Shown: positions 51,824-62,904 of the stretch, piece after piece
Numbering within the stretch: the first letter of the stretch is position 1
How the letters are laid out: every line of letters starts with the position of its first letter
DNA from: Nocardia spumae
GTDB taxonomy: Bacteria > Actinomycetota > Actinomycetes > Mycobacteriales > Mycobacteriaceae
Length of the DNA stretch: 64,000 bases
Reading direction: 5' to 3'
Assembly: GCF_020733635.1 (NCBI RefSeq)
Contig: NZ_JAJFZL010000001.1
Coordinates: 4,216,001 to 4,280,000, forward strand
Translations under genes and position numbers: made by a program
Notes under the pieces: model-generated
The model's input: the letters and a program-made list of their open reading frames with translations, nothing else
The model's database searches: none
What the model was told of the DNA's origin: nothing

Positions 51824-53027
51824 GCCGGGCGATCAATGCCGAACGCAGATACCACAATCCGGTGGTCCGCGACGGATCGAACCCGGTCAGCTGCCCGATG
51901 CGCCGCAACCGGTAGTCGATCGTATTCGGGTGGATGCACAGCTGACGGGCCGCACGCTGCCGGTTGAGATCGGTGCCGAAGAAGACCTGCAAGGTCTCCA
52001 GCAGTTCGGGATGGGAATCCAGCGGCGCCAGCCGCGCATCGAGGATGTCGCGACCGATTCCCGGCCGGGTCAACTGATACTGCAATGCCAGCTCCGCGAA
52101 TCGGTGCACCCCCGGTCCGCGCCCCAGCCGCCGCACCGTATCGAGCAGATCGTGTGCCTGCTGGGCGGCCGCGGGCACCTCAGCGGCCGATGCGCTCACC
52201 ACGGCCGCGGTCAGCGGCACCCCGGCCAGCTCCGACAGCCGGGCGAACAGTTCGTCGAGGTCGGGCTCCGCACAGGCGGACTCGGGAACGAGGATGCTGC
52301 CACCGTCGACCGACAACATGGCCAGCGGGTTGTCGCGCAGCAGCTTCGCCAGCGCTGCCTGCACCCGGCGCAGCTTCCGCCGCGCGACGACCTGCTTGTC
52401 CAGCCGCGGATGGGTCTCGTCGGGATGCGGTGGAATCCATACCGCCAGAACGAAATACCGGTCCGCGATACGGATTCCGCATTCTCGCGCCAACTTCGTG
52501 GTGGCGTGCCCACCGAGCAGGGCCGAGGTGAGCGTGTGGACGGCGGTGTGGTGTTCGGCGGCATCGGCACGCCGCTCCTGGACATAGGCCTTGTTCACCG
52601 CCGCGGTGATGAGATCCAGCAGTTCCAGCGCGGTCGCGGTGCCCTTGATGACAAGTGCGGCATCGCTGGCGCGGGCGCGGGCGAACAGCAGGTCGAGTCC
52701 GGCCTTGAAGCCCTCGTGCACCGCGTGCACGACCACCTCGATCGGTATTCCGGCCCGGCACCAGCGCGCCGCGGCCGCCCGGAGCCGATCGGTTCGCTCG
52801 GGCAGGTCGCCACCGGCCACGCGCCGGACCGCCCACTCCACGCACAACCGCGCCATCGGGGAGACCTCGGTGGCCAGCACATCGGCCGGCAGGGTGGTGA
52901 ACGGTGGCACCACGGCGGCGAGGTGCGCGACCAGTTCACGGGCCATCTCGTGGGCGTCGCGCATCGATAGCGAGAGCGCGCGCCCGGATGTCGTGCGCTC
53001 AGCACCGACCGTGCTTGCTGTAGTCAC
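51786..53027 (-). CDS. PucR/CdaR-type regulator adjacent to the inverted-repeat mycolyltransferase pair
   Basis: A 413-residue regulator from GTG 53027 (AAGGAGG six bases upstream). The C-terminal HTH (RQRAARQLCIHPNTIDYRLRRIGQLTG) and GLWYLRSALIARL closely match the 12338 protein, which has quite different codons. The central ARRKLRRVQAALAKLL...AMLSVDGGSILVPE block is common to all three paralogues. Position suggests control of one or both mycolyltransferase-like genes. The 3' end overlaps copy B antisense. Confidence 0.85.
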   Translation of the reverse strand: MTTASTVGAERTTSGRALSLSMRDAHEMARELVAHLAAVVPPFTTLPADVLATEVSPMARLCVEWAVRRVAGGDLPERTDRLRAAAARWCRAGIPIEVVVHAVHEGFKAGLDLLFARARASDAALVIKGTATALELLDLITAAVNKAYVQERRADAAEHHTAVHTLTSALLGGHATTKLARECGIRIADRYFVLAVWIPPHPDETHPRLDKQVVARRKLRRVQAALAKLLRDNPLAMLSVDGGSILVPESACAEPDLDELFARLSELAGVPLTAAVVSASAAEVPAAAQQAHDLLDTVRRLGRGPGVHRFAELALQYQLTRPGIGRDILDARLAPLDSHPELLETLQVFFGTDLNRQRAARQLCIHPNTIDYRLRRIGQLTGFDPSRTTGLWYLRSALIARLSAGDQDTRRPA

Positions 53028-53639
53028 TCTGACCTCCTTGTCACGGACCGGATTTCGCGCCTGCGCGAAACCCGCCGCACGGTGATCGGGCGATTCCGAC
53101 ATCTCCCGCTCCCCGGCTATCTGTTACGTGTTGAAACGGTAATGCGAGTCCGCGCTCACCTTCTACTCCGTTTTGGCGATCGTCGACACCTCGGGGCAGG
53201 ACCTCTCACCTGCGGATACTCCACCCAACAGCGACCACGGGCGATATTCGCGGCCAAAAAATGGGGATCCGCTCACTTTTCACTCCGCTCCCGCGGCGAC
53301 CAGGGATTGCGGGAATCTCACCAAATCTCACCGCGCTGGGCTCCGCGTGGGGATACCGACATGAACAGGGCTGGCTGACCGGTGGTGAATCCGCTGGTCC
53401 GATTGCGAGCCCGGCCGCACCACCGGACACCAGCCGGGCGCTGTCCCGGGATCGGGTCACCGAGATCCGGGGATCGGATGCGCCGCTGCGAGAACGGGGG
53501 TTGTGGCGCCTTCTCTACGAATCCTCGGCACGCGCCGAGGAGGTGCCGATGCCGAATGCGCCCGATCTCGATACGGGTGTGGCAGATTGCCGCCCCACGT
53601 CATGAATGGTCCGCTGATCAGTACGGCTGAAGGGGTGGA
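53028..53639. other. 612-bp region without a supported gene
   Basis: Several short frames are open but have neither ribosome sites nor recognisable protein character. Two loosely similar stretches (CGCTCACCTTCTACTCCG near 53153 and CGCTCACTTTTCACTCCG near 53271) may be degenerate repeats in the PucR promoter. Confidence 0.45.
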
Positions 53640-54524
53640 CTATCCGTCGTGTGCTTCGAGTTCGGTCGCCGGCGTCTGCCGGGTGGCCGCCCACGACGCC
53701 AGGAGCGCTGAATTGTCAGCGGTCGGCGTGCCCGCGGGTGCGGTGTAGACGTTCAGGAGCAGGCCGGGCTCGGCGGGCAGTTCCAGGGACTCGACGTCCA
53801 GGTCGAGCCGGCCCACGATCGGATGGTGTACCCGCTTGCGTCCGGACCGGTGCAGCCGCACGTCCCGAGATGCCCACCGCTGCCGGAACAGCTCACTGCA
53901 CGTCGACAGTTCGCCGACCAGGGCGATCAGCTCCTCGTCGTGCGGATTGCGGCCGGCTTCCATGCGTAGCTTCGCGGCCACATCGCAGGCGATTCGGTCA
54001 TAGTCGACGAAGAACGATTGTGCCGCTTCGGGATTCAGATACACGAACCGCGCGGTGTTCGCCGGCCGTCGCGGGTCGGCCGGCACCGGTGAAAACAGCG
54101 CGCGAGCAAGGTGATTCATGGCCAGGACGTCATAGCGGCCGTTGCAAATCCAGGCCGGCGCCTCGGAGACGGCGTCGAGCACCTGCTGCAGCGCCGGGCG
54201 CACCGTCACGGCAGGCCTGAGCCGGCGTGGACCGCTGGGCGCCCTGGACTGCCGGGCAAGGTGGAACAGGTGGTCGCGCTCGGCCTCGTCGAGTTGCAAG
54301 GCAGAGGCCAACGCGTCGAGCACACCGTCGGAGGCGCCGGCGAGGCTGCCGCGCTCCATACGCACGTAGTAGTCGACCGATACCCCAGCCAGTAGAGCTA
54401 CCTCCTCGCGACGCAGGCCTTTGACCCGACGGTTGCCGCCGTGAGCGGGCAGGCCCGCTTGCTCTGGTGCGATGCGGGCGCGACGCGAGCTGAGAAACTC
54501 CCGGATATCGGTGCGTAGATCCAT
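53640..54524 (-). CDS. XRE/MmyB-like regulator
   Basis: A 294-residue regulator starting at ATG 54524, nine bases after GAGGGG; the ATG at 54533 is too close to that site. HTH: DIREFLSSRRARIAPEQAGL, then RVKGLRREEVALLAGVSVDYYVRMERG. The C-terminal MmyB-like ligand-binding domain follows (PAWICNGRYDVLAMNHLARALF, ARFVYLNPEAAQSFFVDYDRIACDVAAKLRMEAGRNP). Such proteins bind fatty-acid-like ligands. It is divergent from an aldo/keto reductase, its usual partner. Confidence 0.9.
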   Translation of the reverse strand: MDLRTDIREFLSSRRARIAPEQAGLPAHGGNRRVKGLRREEVALLAGVSVDYYVRMERGSLAGASDGVLDALASALQLDEAERDHLFHLARQSRAPSGPRRLRPAVTVRPALQQVLDAVSEAPAWICNGRYDVLAMNHLARALFSPVPADPRRPANTARFVYLNPEAAQSFFVDYDRIACDVAAKLRMEAGRNPHDEELIALVGELSTCSELFRQRWASRDVRLHRSGRKRVHHPIVGRLDLDVESLELPAEPGLLLNVYTAPAGTPTADNSALLASWAATRQTPATELEAHDG

Positions 54525-54692
54525 CGTGGCCATCCCCTCACCGTAAGCCCGGCCCGCAGCCCAGGGGAGGCACTGCGGGTACCCCACAGCACCGAGAACG
54601 CCACATGCGCAGAGTGTCAGGTCCATCAGGCAAGGGGTTCTCTCGGTACCTGTTTCACCAGGGTCTCCCTGCCGGCCGCAAGGCCTGCTTAA

Positions 54693-55751
<1,059 letters not shown>

Positions 55752-56017
55752 CCGCTCGAATTCTGCACCGGCCTCCGGGATCGTGCTCCCCCCAGCCACG
55801 ACGGGTCATCGATCTCCAGCTGCTCGGCGAGACATGCCGAGGTAGCGGACCGTCACGACCTGGACCGCGAACCCGAGCCTGTTGTGATCCTGGCGACGTG
55901 CCGCGATCGAAGAGCCGCTCCCACTCCACCCGCGACCTCGGAGGGGCAACGATGAATTCCGGGTACTCGCGCCGTCGGATCGAGCAAGAACGCCACACCG
56001 CACCATCGGGAGACATC

Positions 56018-56629
56018 ATGCGCAGGATCACCGCGGGCTTGTTCATCGCACTCGACGGAGTCGTCGAGAATCCACAGGACTGGCATTTTCCGTACTACAA
56101 CGACGAAATGGGCGTCGCGGTCGACGCACAACTGGGCAGCGCGGACACCCTGCTGCTCGGCCGCAAAACCTACGACAGCTTCGCCGGTGCCTGGCCCGAA
56201 CGCGAGCAGGCCGGCGGCCCCGATGCCGAGTTCGGCCGCAAACTGGGCGATGCCCGCAAGGTCGTGGTGTCGACCCAGGAGCTGACCTTCACCTGGCGCA
56301 ATTCCGAACGGCTGCGCGGCGATCTGATCGCCGGCGCCACCGCGCTCAAACAGGAATCCGGTGGTGATATCGGCATTTCCGGATCGGTCTCGGTGGTGCG
56401 CGCCCTGCTCGGCGCCGGGCTGATCGACGAACTGCACCTGCTGGTGCATCCGATCGCCGTCCGTTCCGGGCTGCGCCTGTTCGACGATGCCGACACGCCG
56501 CTGCCGCTGACCCTGCTCCGCTCGACCGCATTTCGCACCGGAGTCGTGCATTCGGTCTACGGACCGGGCCAGGCACTCCAGGGGGAATACGAGCAGGCCA
56601 AACTGCATCTGCCGCACGAGCGGAACTGA
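56018..56629 (+). CDS. DHFR/RibD C-terminal-like reductase (second)
   Basis: A 203-residue protein from ATG 56018 (GGGAG six bases upstream). It has RRITAGLFIALDGVVENPQDW, LLLGRKTYDSFAGAWP, KVVVSTQ, GDIGISGSVSVVRALL and IDELHLLVHPIAV, the standard pattern of small DHFR-like proteins. Substrate unknown. It stands alone with its own hairpin terminator. Confidence 0.85.
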   Translation: MRRITAGLFIALDGVVENPQDWHFPYYNDEMGVAVDAQLGSADTLLLGRKTYDSFAGAWPEREQAGGPDAEFGRKLGDARKVVVSTQELTFTWRNSERLRGDLIAGATALKQESGGDIGISGSVSVVRALLGAGLIDELHLLVHPIAVRSGLRLFDDADTPLPLTLLRSTAFRTGVVHSVYGPGQALQGEYEQAKLHLPHERN

Positions 56630-56665
56630 TCGCGCGCTGCTGCGGCGGCAGTGGGAGCCGATAGC

Positions 56666-56696
56666 GGCCCGGCAGCGAAAACCACGCCGCCGGGCC
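56666..56696. terminator. Hairpin between converging DHFR-like and monooxygenase genes
   Basis: GGCCCGGC (56666-56673) and GCCGGGCC (56689-56696) form an 8-bp GC stem with a 15-base loop, followed by ACCTTT. Confidence 0.55.
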
Positions 56697-56715
56697 ACCT
56701 TTCACCTGGGAGCGC

Positions 56716-58221
56716 TCACGACCGGATCGGTTCGGCCGCGACCTCGGCGACGGTCCCGGCGAGCGGGGCGAAGCTCAGCGCGGGCGGGCGGCGCAACATC
56801 CGGGCGTAGGTGCGCGCCGAAGCCGGCCACGGGTTGGTGACCGCCCCGGTGTGATGCTTGTACCAGCTCGGCACGCTCGACGACCAGACGGTCGCGGCGA
56901 GCGCCTCGTCGATCCACCGCCGGTAGGCCGCCATCGCGTCGGCGCGCACTTCGATCGCCGCCGCGCCGATCCTGTTCCGCCAGCGCAGACACCGCATGAT
57001 GTAGGCGATCTGCTCCTCCTTCATCCCCGGATTACTGCCGGCGGGATTGAACGAGTTCGGTCCCGCGATGAGGAAGGCGTTGGGGAATCCCGGCACCGCC
57101 AGTCCCATGAAAGCCTGTGCGCCCGAGCGCCATTGCTCGTGCAGCAGCACACCGTCGCGCCCGCGCACGGTGATCGGTGCCAGGAATTCCGCGGCGCGGA
57201 ATCCGGTGGCGTAGACGATGATGTCGGCCGCGTGCGCGACGCCGTCGGCGGTCTCGACGCCGTCGCGCGTGATCCGGGTGATCGGCGCGGTGATCAGTTC
57301 CACGTCGTCGCGGCAGACAGAACGGTAGAAGTGCCGGTCGAACACGATACGTTTGGCCCCGATCGGATAGTCGGGCGTGAGCCGGGCCCGCAGGACGGGA
57401 TCGGCGACCTCGCGCCGCAGATATCGCCGCGCAGCCCACTCCGCGGGCCGCGCCGGCCAGCCCCGGCGCATGATCGGCGCCAGCAACGAATCAGCAGCCT
57501 GCTGCAGCCCCCACCGGTAGGCGCGCTGCGCGCCGGGCAGCCGCAGTGCGGTGCGGGCGAGCCGGCCGAATTCGGTGGCCGGTTTGGGCAGAATCCAGTG
57601 GGGCGTCCGCTGGTATACCCGCACCGAGGCCGCAGACGTGGCGAGGGTCGGCAAACACTGTGCCGCGCTGGAACCGGTGCCTATCAGCGCGATCCGGCGG
57701 CCGGCGAGTTCGACGGAGCGGTCCCATTCGGTGGTGTGGAACGACGGCCCGGCGAAATCGTCCCGGCCCGGAATATCGGGGATATTCGGGCGGTGCAACT
57801 GCCCGACGGCGAAGACCACGATATCGGCCGTCATCCGAGTTCCGTTCGCGGTCGACAATTCCCAGCGGCCATCGGCCTCGGAGTAGGTGGCCGCGGTGAG
57901 CGCGGTTCCGGTACGCAGATGCGCGGGCAGGCCCTCGGCGGCCGCCACGGTGCGCAGATATTCCAGCGTCCGGCGGCGCCCGGGGTATCGGATGCGGGTG
58001 CTGCGATACGGGGCGAACGAGAAGGAATACAGATGGGCCGGTACATCACAGCTGCAGCCCGGATAGGTGTTGTCCCGCCATACTCCGCCCAGCTCGGGCG
58101 ATTCCTCCAGGATCAGGAAGTCCTCGATCCCGGCGCGGCGTAGTGCCGCTCCCATGCCGATGCCCCCGAATCCGGATCCGACGACGACCACTGTGCTGTG
58201 CAATCCCTCTACCACCTCCAT
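56716..58221 (-). CDS. Flavin monooxygenase, Baeyer-Villiger type
   Basis: A 501-residue cytoplasmic flavoenzyme from ATG 58221. It has the FAD motif VVVGSGFGGIGMG, the NADPH motif ALIGTGSSAAQ, and the Baeyer-Villiger fingerprint FAGPSFHTTEWD (FxGxxxHxxxW). The family inserts oxygen next to ketones or oxidises heteroatoms using NADPH and O2. Length is typical. The substrate cannot be told; no degradation cluster surrounds it. Confidence 0.9.
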   Translation of the reverse strand: MEVVEGLHSTVVVVGSGFGGIGMGAALRRAGIEDFLILEESPELGGVWRDNTYPGCSCDVPAHLYSFSFAPYRSTRIRYPGRRRTLEYLRTVAAAEGLPAHLRTGTALTAATYSEADGRWELSTANGTRMTADIVVFAVGQLHRPNIPDIPGRDDFAGPSFHTTEWDRSVELAGRRIALIGTGSSAAQCLPTLATSAASVRVYQRTPHWILPKPATEFGRLARTALRLPGAQRAYRWGLQQAADSLLAPIMRRGWPARPAEWAARRYLRREVADPVLRARLTPDYPIGAKRIVFDRHFYRSVCRDDVELITAPITRITRDGVETADGVAHAADIIVYATGFRAAEFLAPITVRGRDGVLLHEQWRSGAQAFMGLAVPGFPNAFLIAGPNSFNPAGSNPGMKEEQIAYIMRCLRWRNRIGAAAIEVRADAMAAYRRWIDEALAATVWSSSVPSWYKHHTGAVTNPWPASARTYARMLRRPPALSFAPLAGTVAEVAAEPIRS

Positions 58222-58627
58222 GTGCGAAGAGACATTCAGTAACCGATCGGCAACCCTACGTGCCGGTGGCGCGATTACCTAGCTGTCCGTCGACGCGCTC
58301 GGCAGCCGGGCGGGGAGCCGTTGCCTCCCGGCCGGTACCGCACACCTCGGTCGACGCTTACCGGCCCGTGGCACAACGACGACATTCCACGGCCGATCCC
58401 CCACCCCCGAGTCGCGAACAGCGTTGTCACACAGTGTGATGAATCGCAACAGCCGAGACCGCGCGCGAAGTCCGGCCCTCGCTACCACATCTCGCGGCGA
58501 CCGAATATTCCGTTCCTGCAACATCTTCCGCCGCGTCATCGAATCGCGGGTCTATACTCGCGTAATTCGCACCGACGACATGCCGCGCGGTTCGGCGGCG
58601 CCCACACATCACGGGAGCTCAACGCAT
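58222..58627. other. 406-bp divergent region with a 13-bp palindrome
   Basis: No credible gene. It contains TCACAC-A-GTGTGA (58427-58439), a perfect palindrome, and TATACT at 58553-58558 as a likely -10 for the methyltransferase gene. Confidence 0.45.
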
Positions 58628-59425
58628 ATGGCCATGGAGGATCCAGCACAGATCCGCACCGATATTCCGCATTCGGCGCGTATCTGGAATTTCTGGATGG
58701 GCGGGAAGGACAATTACGAGGTCGACCGTGTGGTCGGCGAGGCCAGTCTGCAGATCGATCCCGATATCTCGACGATGGCGGTGCAGTCGCGGCAATTCCT
58801 GATCCGCGCGGTCAGCTACCTCGCCGAGGAGGCCGGTATCCGGCAATTCCTGGATATCGGTACCGGACTGCCGACCATGCAGAACACCCACGAGGTGGCG
58901 CAGAGCATCGCGCCCGAGGCCAAGGTGGTCTACGTCGACCACGACCCGCTGGTGCTCGCCCATGCCCGGGCGCTCCTCACCAGCACCACCGCCGAGGGGG
59001 TGACGACGTATGTCAACGCCGATTTCCACGAGCCGGAGAAGATCGTCGCCGAGGCGCGCACGATCCTGAATCTGGACGAGCCCGTGGCTGTGATGTTCAT
59101 GGGCGTTCTCGGACACGCCCGCAGTTACGAGGATCTGCTGCGGATCGTGCGCACCGTCCTGGCGGCGGTCCCGTCCGGCAGTTATCTGGTGCTGTGGGAT
59201 GGCACCGACGACAGCCCGGCCTACGTCGAGCTGTGCGCCGAGTACGCCAAATCCGGTGGGACGCCGTATTATCCGCGCACCCGCGACGAAATCGCCGCCG
59301 CGTTCGACGGATTGGATCTGATCGACCCGGGCTATACCTGCATCACCCGGTGGCTGCCCGGCTCCAGCGAGGTCGGCTGCACCCCGGAGATCGCGGCCTT
59401 CGGCGGCGTCGCCCGCAAACCCTGA
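58628..59425 (+). CDS. SAM-dependent methyltransferase, DUF574 family
   Basis: A 265-residue protein from ATG 58628 (GGGAG ten bases upstream). It matches the actinobacterial DUF574 group: PHSARIWNFWMGGKDNYEVDR at the start, FLDIGTGLPTMQNTHE (SAM-binding glycine motif), and VYVDHDPLVLAHARALL. The group is abundant in Streptomyces and Nocardia, with unknown acceptors. It ends 10 bp from the converging oxidoreductase. Confidence 0.92.
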   Translation: MAMEDPAQIRTDIPHSARIWNFWMGGKDNYEVDRVVGEASLQIDPDISTMAVQSRQFLIRAVSYLAEEAGIRQFLDIGTGLPTMQNTHEVAQSIAPEAKVVYVDHDPLVLAHARALLTSTTAEGVTTYVNADFHEPEKIVAEARTILNLDEPVAVMFMGVLGHARSYEDLLRIVRTVLAAVPSGSYLVLWDGTDDSPAYVELCAEYAKSGGTPYYPRTRDEIAAAFDGLDLIDPGYTCITRWLPGSSEVGCTPEIAAFGGVARKP

Positions 59426-59435
59426 GCGGATATCG

Positions 59436-60473
59436 TCAGCGGGCTCGCGCCGAGTCGCGGGCCCGTTCGATGATCCGCAGCGTCGCAACGGCATCGGCGG
59501 GATCCACCGGCGGTGCGGCGCCGTCGAGCAGGGCGGCGGCCACCCCCGCGTAGAAGTCCGGATAGGCGCCGGGCGCGCTCGGCGCCGGTGCCAGCTCGCC
59601 ATCGGTGCCGAGCAGACCCCATTGCTCGGGATCGACTCTCCCCCAGGGCTGTCCGTCACCCGGCCGGCGCCCCGCACGCAGCGCGGCCTCCTGCGGATCG
59701 AGGCCGTAGCACACGTAGGCACGCTCGGAACCGAGCACGCGCAGACGCGGGCCCAGCTGCGCGGCGACGGCGCTCATCCACAACTGCGAGCGCACCCCAC
59801 CGCTGTGGGTGAGCGCGAGGAAGGCGTCGTCGTCGGCTCGCACTCCGGGGCGGCGGGCATCGAGCTCGCAGTACACCTCGGCGACCGGACCGAACAGGGT
59901 GAGCGCCTGGTCGATCAGATGGCTACCGAGATCGTAGAGGATGCCGGCGCCCTCCTCGGCGCCGCCGAGTTCGCGCCATCCTCCCTTCGGGCGCGGCCGC
60001 CAGCGTTCGAACCGGGATTCGAACCGCCACACCTGTCCCAGCGCACCGGTCTCGATCAATTGCCGCGCGGTACGAAAGTCGCTGTCCCAGCGGCGATTCT
60101 GGAAGACGGTCAGCAGCAGCCCGGCCTCGCGCGCGACGGCGATCACGGATTCGCCCTCCGCGGCGGTGAGCGCGAACGGTTTGTCGACCACCACCGGCAG
60201 CCCCGCCGCCAGCATCCGCCGCGCGAGTGGAGCGTGGGTGCGGTTGGGGGTGGCGACCACGACGAGATCGAGGTCCGTGCCGCCGGACAGCAGGTCGTCG
60301 ACGGTGGTGAATACCCCGGCCTGCGGATGTTCGGCCCGGGCCCGGTCGGCCCGCTCGGCGGAGGAGGTCACCACCGCGGCCAGCCGCATCCGGGGTTCGG
60401 CGGCGATCAGTGGTGCGTGAAAGACCGCACCGGCCAAGCCGAAACCGATCACCGCCACGTTCAGCACTGTCAT
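59436..60473 (-). CDS. Gfo/Idh/MocA-family oxidoreductase
   Basis: A 345-residue NAD(P)-dependent enzyme from ATG 60473. The Rossmann start is LNVAVIGFGLAGAVFHAPLI; the cofactor/catalytic motif is VVDKPFALTAAEGE (the EKP motif here is DKP), and LYDLGSHLIDQAL carries the catalytic histidine. It resembles scyllo-inositol or YhhX-type dehydrogenases acting on sugars or inositols. It is the last gene before a 114-bp gap to the MFS transporter on the same strand. Confidence 0.9.
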   Translation of the reverse strand: MTVLNVAVIGFGLAGAVFHAPLIAAEPRMRLAAVVTSSAERADRARAEHPQAGVFTTVDDLLSGGTDLDLVVVATPNRTHAPLARRMLAAGLPVVVDKPFALTAAEGESVIAVAREAGLLLTVFQNRRWDSDFRTARQLIETGALGQVWRFESRFERWRPRPKGGWRELGGAEEGAGILYDLGSHLIDQALTLFGPVAEVYCELDARRPGVRADDDAFLALTHSGGVRSQLWMSAVAAQLGPRLRVLGSERAYVCYGLDPQEAALRAGRRPGDGQPWGRVDPEQWGLLGTDGELAPAPSAPGAYPDFYAGVAAALLDGAAPPVDPADAVATLRIIERARDSARAR

Positions 60474-60587
60474 CGCCGCCCTTTCGGTCCCTCCCGCGGC
60501 GCGCACCGCCCGCGTCGCATCGTGCTCATCACAACACGACCGGATGCGTGGACGCGGCGACACTCCGGGCGTCCGGCCCGCGGGGTG

Positions 60588-62141
60588 TCAGTCCACGGCC
60601 GCCGGGGACGGCTTCTGCGCCTGCCCGGCCGGTTTCGGTCGGGTGCGAGCGGGCGCCCAGCAGCCGAGGATGGCGGCGACCGCGAGGGTGAACAGACCGA
60701 GGACGAGGGTGGCTTGGTGCAAGCCGTAGGCGAACGCCGATTCCGCTTGTGTGGCAAGGGGGTCGGCCTGTGGGCCCAGTCGCTCGGTGACCTGCAGCGC
60801 ACCGGCCAGCGAACCGGTGACCGGCCCCCGGATCGGTTCGGGGATCGACGCGGCGATCTCACCGATGCGACGGCTGTACCCGGCGGCCAGCACACTTCCG
60901 GCCAGTGCGATCCCCAGTGCCGCGCCCATCTCCCGGGCCGCGTCGTTCACCGCGGCCGCGACCCCCTGCTTGTCGTCCGGTGCGCCGTCGACGATCGCCG
61001 CGGTCGCGGGCGCGGCGGACAAACCGAGCCCGGTGCTCATGATCAACAACGGCCACAGCACGTCGACGAAGGTACTGTCGGCGGTCAGCCGGGACAGGCA
61101 CAGCAATCCGATACCGACGATCACCAGCCCCGCGGTGGTCGGCAGCCGCAGTCCGAATCGCTGGGCCAGCCACGGCGCGATCACCGACAGCGCGACCATG
61201 GGCACGATCATCGGCGCCATCGCCACCGCCGACAGCAACGGCGAATAGCCGAGGATCAACTGGAAGAACTGCACGATGAGCATGAACAACCCGAACGAGA
61301 CGAGGAACTGCACCGCGACCGACGCCGTACCGGCGCCGAAACCCCGCAGGGCGAACAGCCGCACGTCCAGGAGGGGCTGCTCGGCCCGCAGTTCGACCAG
61401 CGCGAACGCCGTGCCCACCGCCAGCGCCGCGACCACCGTGCCCAGGACGAACGGATCGGTCCAGCCCCGCTGCGGCGCCTCCAGCGCCGCCACGACGATC
61501 AACCCCACCGCGGCCGCCCCGGTGACCGCGCCCCAGGGATCGAAACGGGCCCGCACGCTGTCGTGGGATTCGGGAACCGTGCACGCCGCGATCGCCAGCA
61601 CCGCGCCCGATACCGCCATCGCCAGGGTGATCGACAACCAGGACCACCGCCAGAGCAGGACGCCGGAGCCGAGAATGCCCAGTACCGCACCGCCGCCGAC
61701 GGTGCCCGCCCAGATGCCGACCGCGACATTGCGGCGATCCGGCGGAGTTCCGGCGGTCAGCAGCGACAATGTCGACGGCATGACCAGTGCCGCCCCCACT
61801 CCGGCCAGCGCGCGGGCGCCGATCAGCCAGCCGGTTCCGCTGATCAGCAGTGGAACCGCGGAGGCGAGGGCGAAGATCACCAGTCCGCCGATCATGACGA
61901 TGCGCCGACCGTAGCGATCACCGAGTGCCCCGGCGGGCAGCACCAGACAGGCCAGCGCCAGGGTGTAACCGTCGATGATCCAGGTCAATTGGGACTGGGT
62001 GGCCCCGGTCGCCGACGCGATTTCCGGCAGTGCGGTGTACAGCGCCGCCATCGAGGCGACGACCAGTGCGACCGACATACAGGACACGATCACCACCCAG
62101 CGGCGGCGCACCACGACGGGCTCGGTCATGGTTGCGTTCAT
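60588..62141 (-). CDS. MFS drug transporter, DHA2 (14-helix) type
   Basis: A 517-residue membrane protein from ATG 62141 (GGGAGG five bases upstream). It has the first-helix MAALYTALPEIASATGAT, the QLTWIIDGYTLALACLVLPAGALGDRYGRR motif A, and about 14 helices, as in EmrB/QacA exporters. It is divergent from a TetR gene with an operator between, so a drug-induced efflux unit is likely. Confidence 0.9.
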   Translation of the reverse strand: MNATMTEPVVVRRRWVVIVSCMSVALVVASMAALYTALPEIASATGATQSQLTWIIDGYTLALACLVLPAGALGDRYGRRIVMIGGLVIFALASAVPLLISGTGWLIGARALAGVGAALVMPSTLSLLTAGTPPDRRNVAVGIWAGTVGGGAVLGILGSGVLLWRWSWLSITLAMAVSGAVLAIAACTVPESHDSVRARFDPWGAVTGAAAVGLIVVAALEAPQRGWTDPFVLGTVVAALAVGTAFALVELRAEQPLLDVRLFALRGFGAGTASVAVQFLVSFGLFMLIVQFFQLILGYSPLLSAVAMAPMIVPMVALSVIAPWLAQRFGLRLPTTAGLVIVGIGLLCLSRLTADSTFVDVLWPLLIMSTGLGLSAAPATAAIVDGAPDDKQGVAAAVNDAAREMGAALGIALAGSVLAAGYSRRIGEIAASIPEPIRGPVTGSLAGALQVTERLGPQADPLATQAESAFAYGLHQATLVLGLFTLAVAAILGCWAPARTRPKPAGQAQKPSPAAVD

Positions 62142-62177
62142 CGGGCCTCCCAGAAACGCTACTGCCGGTTTCGCTAT

Positions 62178-62192
62178 GATACTAGCGGTATC
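62178..62192. promoter_or_regulatory. TetR operator between MFS and TetR genes
   Basis: GATAC-TAGCG-GTATC is a perfect inverted repeat with a 5-bp centre in the 103-bp divergent region. A related but imperfect sequence (CTACTGCCGGTTTCG) precedes it by about 20 bp. Confidence 0.65.
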
Positions 62193-62244
62193 GTTTCTAT
62201 CTTATTCGGCCGGTGATCGCCGCCGAGGGGGAATCCTGGGAGTC

Positions 62245-62904
62245 ATGACCACACCGAGTGCCGCGATCGAATCCGACGACGATCCGCGCAAGGTTCGCTC
62301 GCGCCGCCGCCTGCTCGACGCCGCCACCGAGCTGCTGCGCGACGGCGGCCTGGACGCGGTCACCATCGACGCGGTCACCCGGCGTTCCGGGGTCGCGCGC
62401 ACGACGCTCTACCGGCATTTCGACACCGTCACCGAATTACGCACCGCCACATTGGAAGAGCTGCTACCGCCGGTGGTCGAGGTGCCGGTCGGGGGCGCGC
62501 TGCGGGAACGGCTGATCGAACTACTCGCCCGGCAGGCCCAGGGCATCAACGACGTACCGCTGCATCTGACCACGCTCGCGTGGCTGGCCACCGAGGACGA
62601 GCAGTCCGGCGGGGAGGGAATCCGGGCGGGTTCGCTGCGCGCCCACCTCATCGAGACCTACCGCCGGCCGTTCGACGAACTGTTCGACGACGACCATGCC
62701 CGGGCACTGCTGGGCGACCGGGATCTCACCGCGGTCCTGGCACAACTCATCGGCCCGATCGTGTTCGTGCGGCTGTCCGGAATCGGCCGGGCCACCCGTG
62801 CCGACTGCGCCCGCATCGTCGACGACTTCCTGGCCGCGTGCGCCGCCTCCGATCGCACCGCGACCCGCAATCGGCTGCGGGCGCGGCGATCACCCGCTCA
62901 GTAG
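62245..62904 (+). CDS. TetR-family regulator of the divergent MFS gene
   Basis: A 219-residue regulator from ATG 62245 (TGGGAG upstream). HTH: RSRRRLLDAATELLRDGGLDAVTIDAVTRRSGVARTTLYRHF. The C-terminal domain is of the TetR_C_11-like kind (LIELLARQAQGINDVPLHLTTLAWLA). Expected to repress the MFS exporter and itself. Confidence 0.9.
   Translation: MTTPSAAIESDDDPRKVRSRRRLLDAATELLRDGGLDAVTIDAVTRRSGVARTTLYRHFDTVTELRTATLEELLPPVVEVPVGGALRERLIELLARQAQGINDVPLHLTTLAWLATEDEQSGGEGIRAGSLRAHLIETYRRPFDELFDDDHARALLGDRDLTAVLAQLIGPIVFVRLSGIGRATRADCARIVDDFLAACAASDRTATRNRLRARRSPAQ

Noticed and set aside
53082..53630. Small genes in the 53.0-53.6 kb gap
   Set aside because: Open frames lack ribosome sites and protein character.
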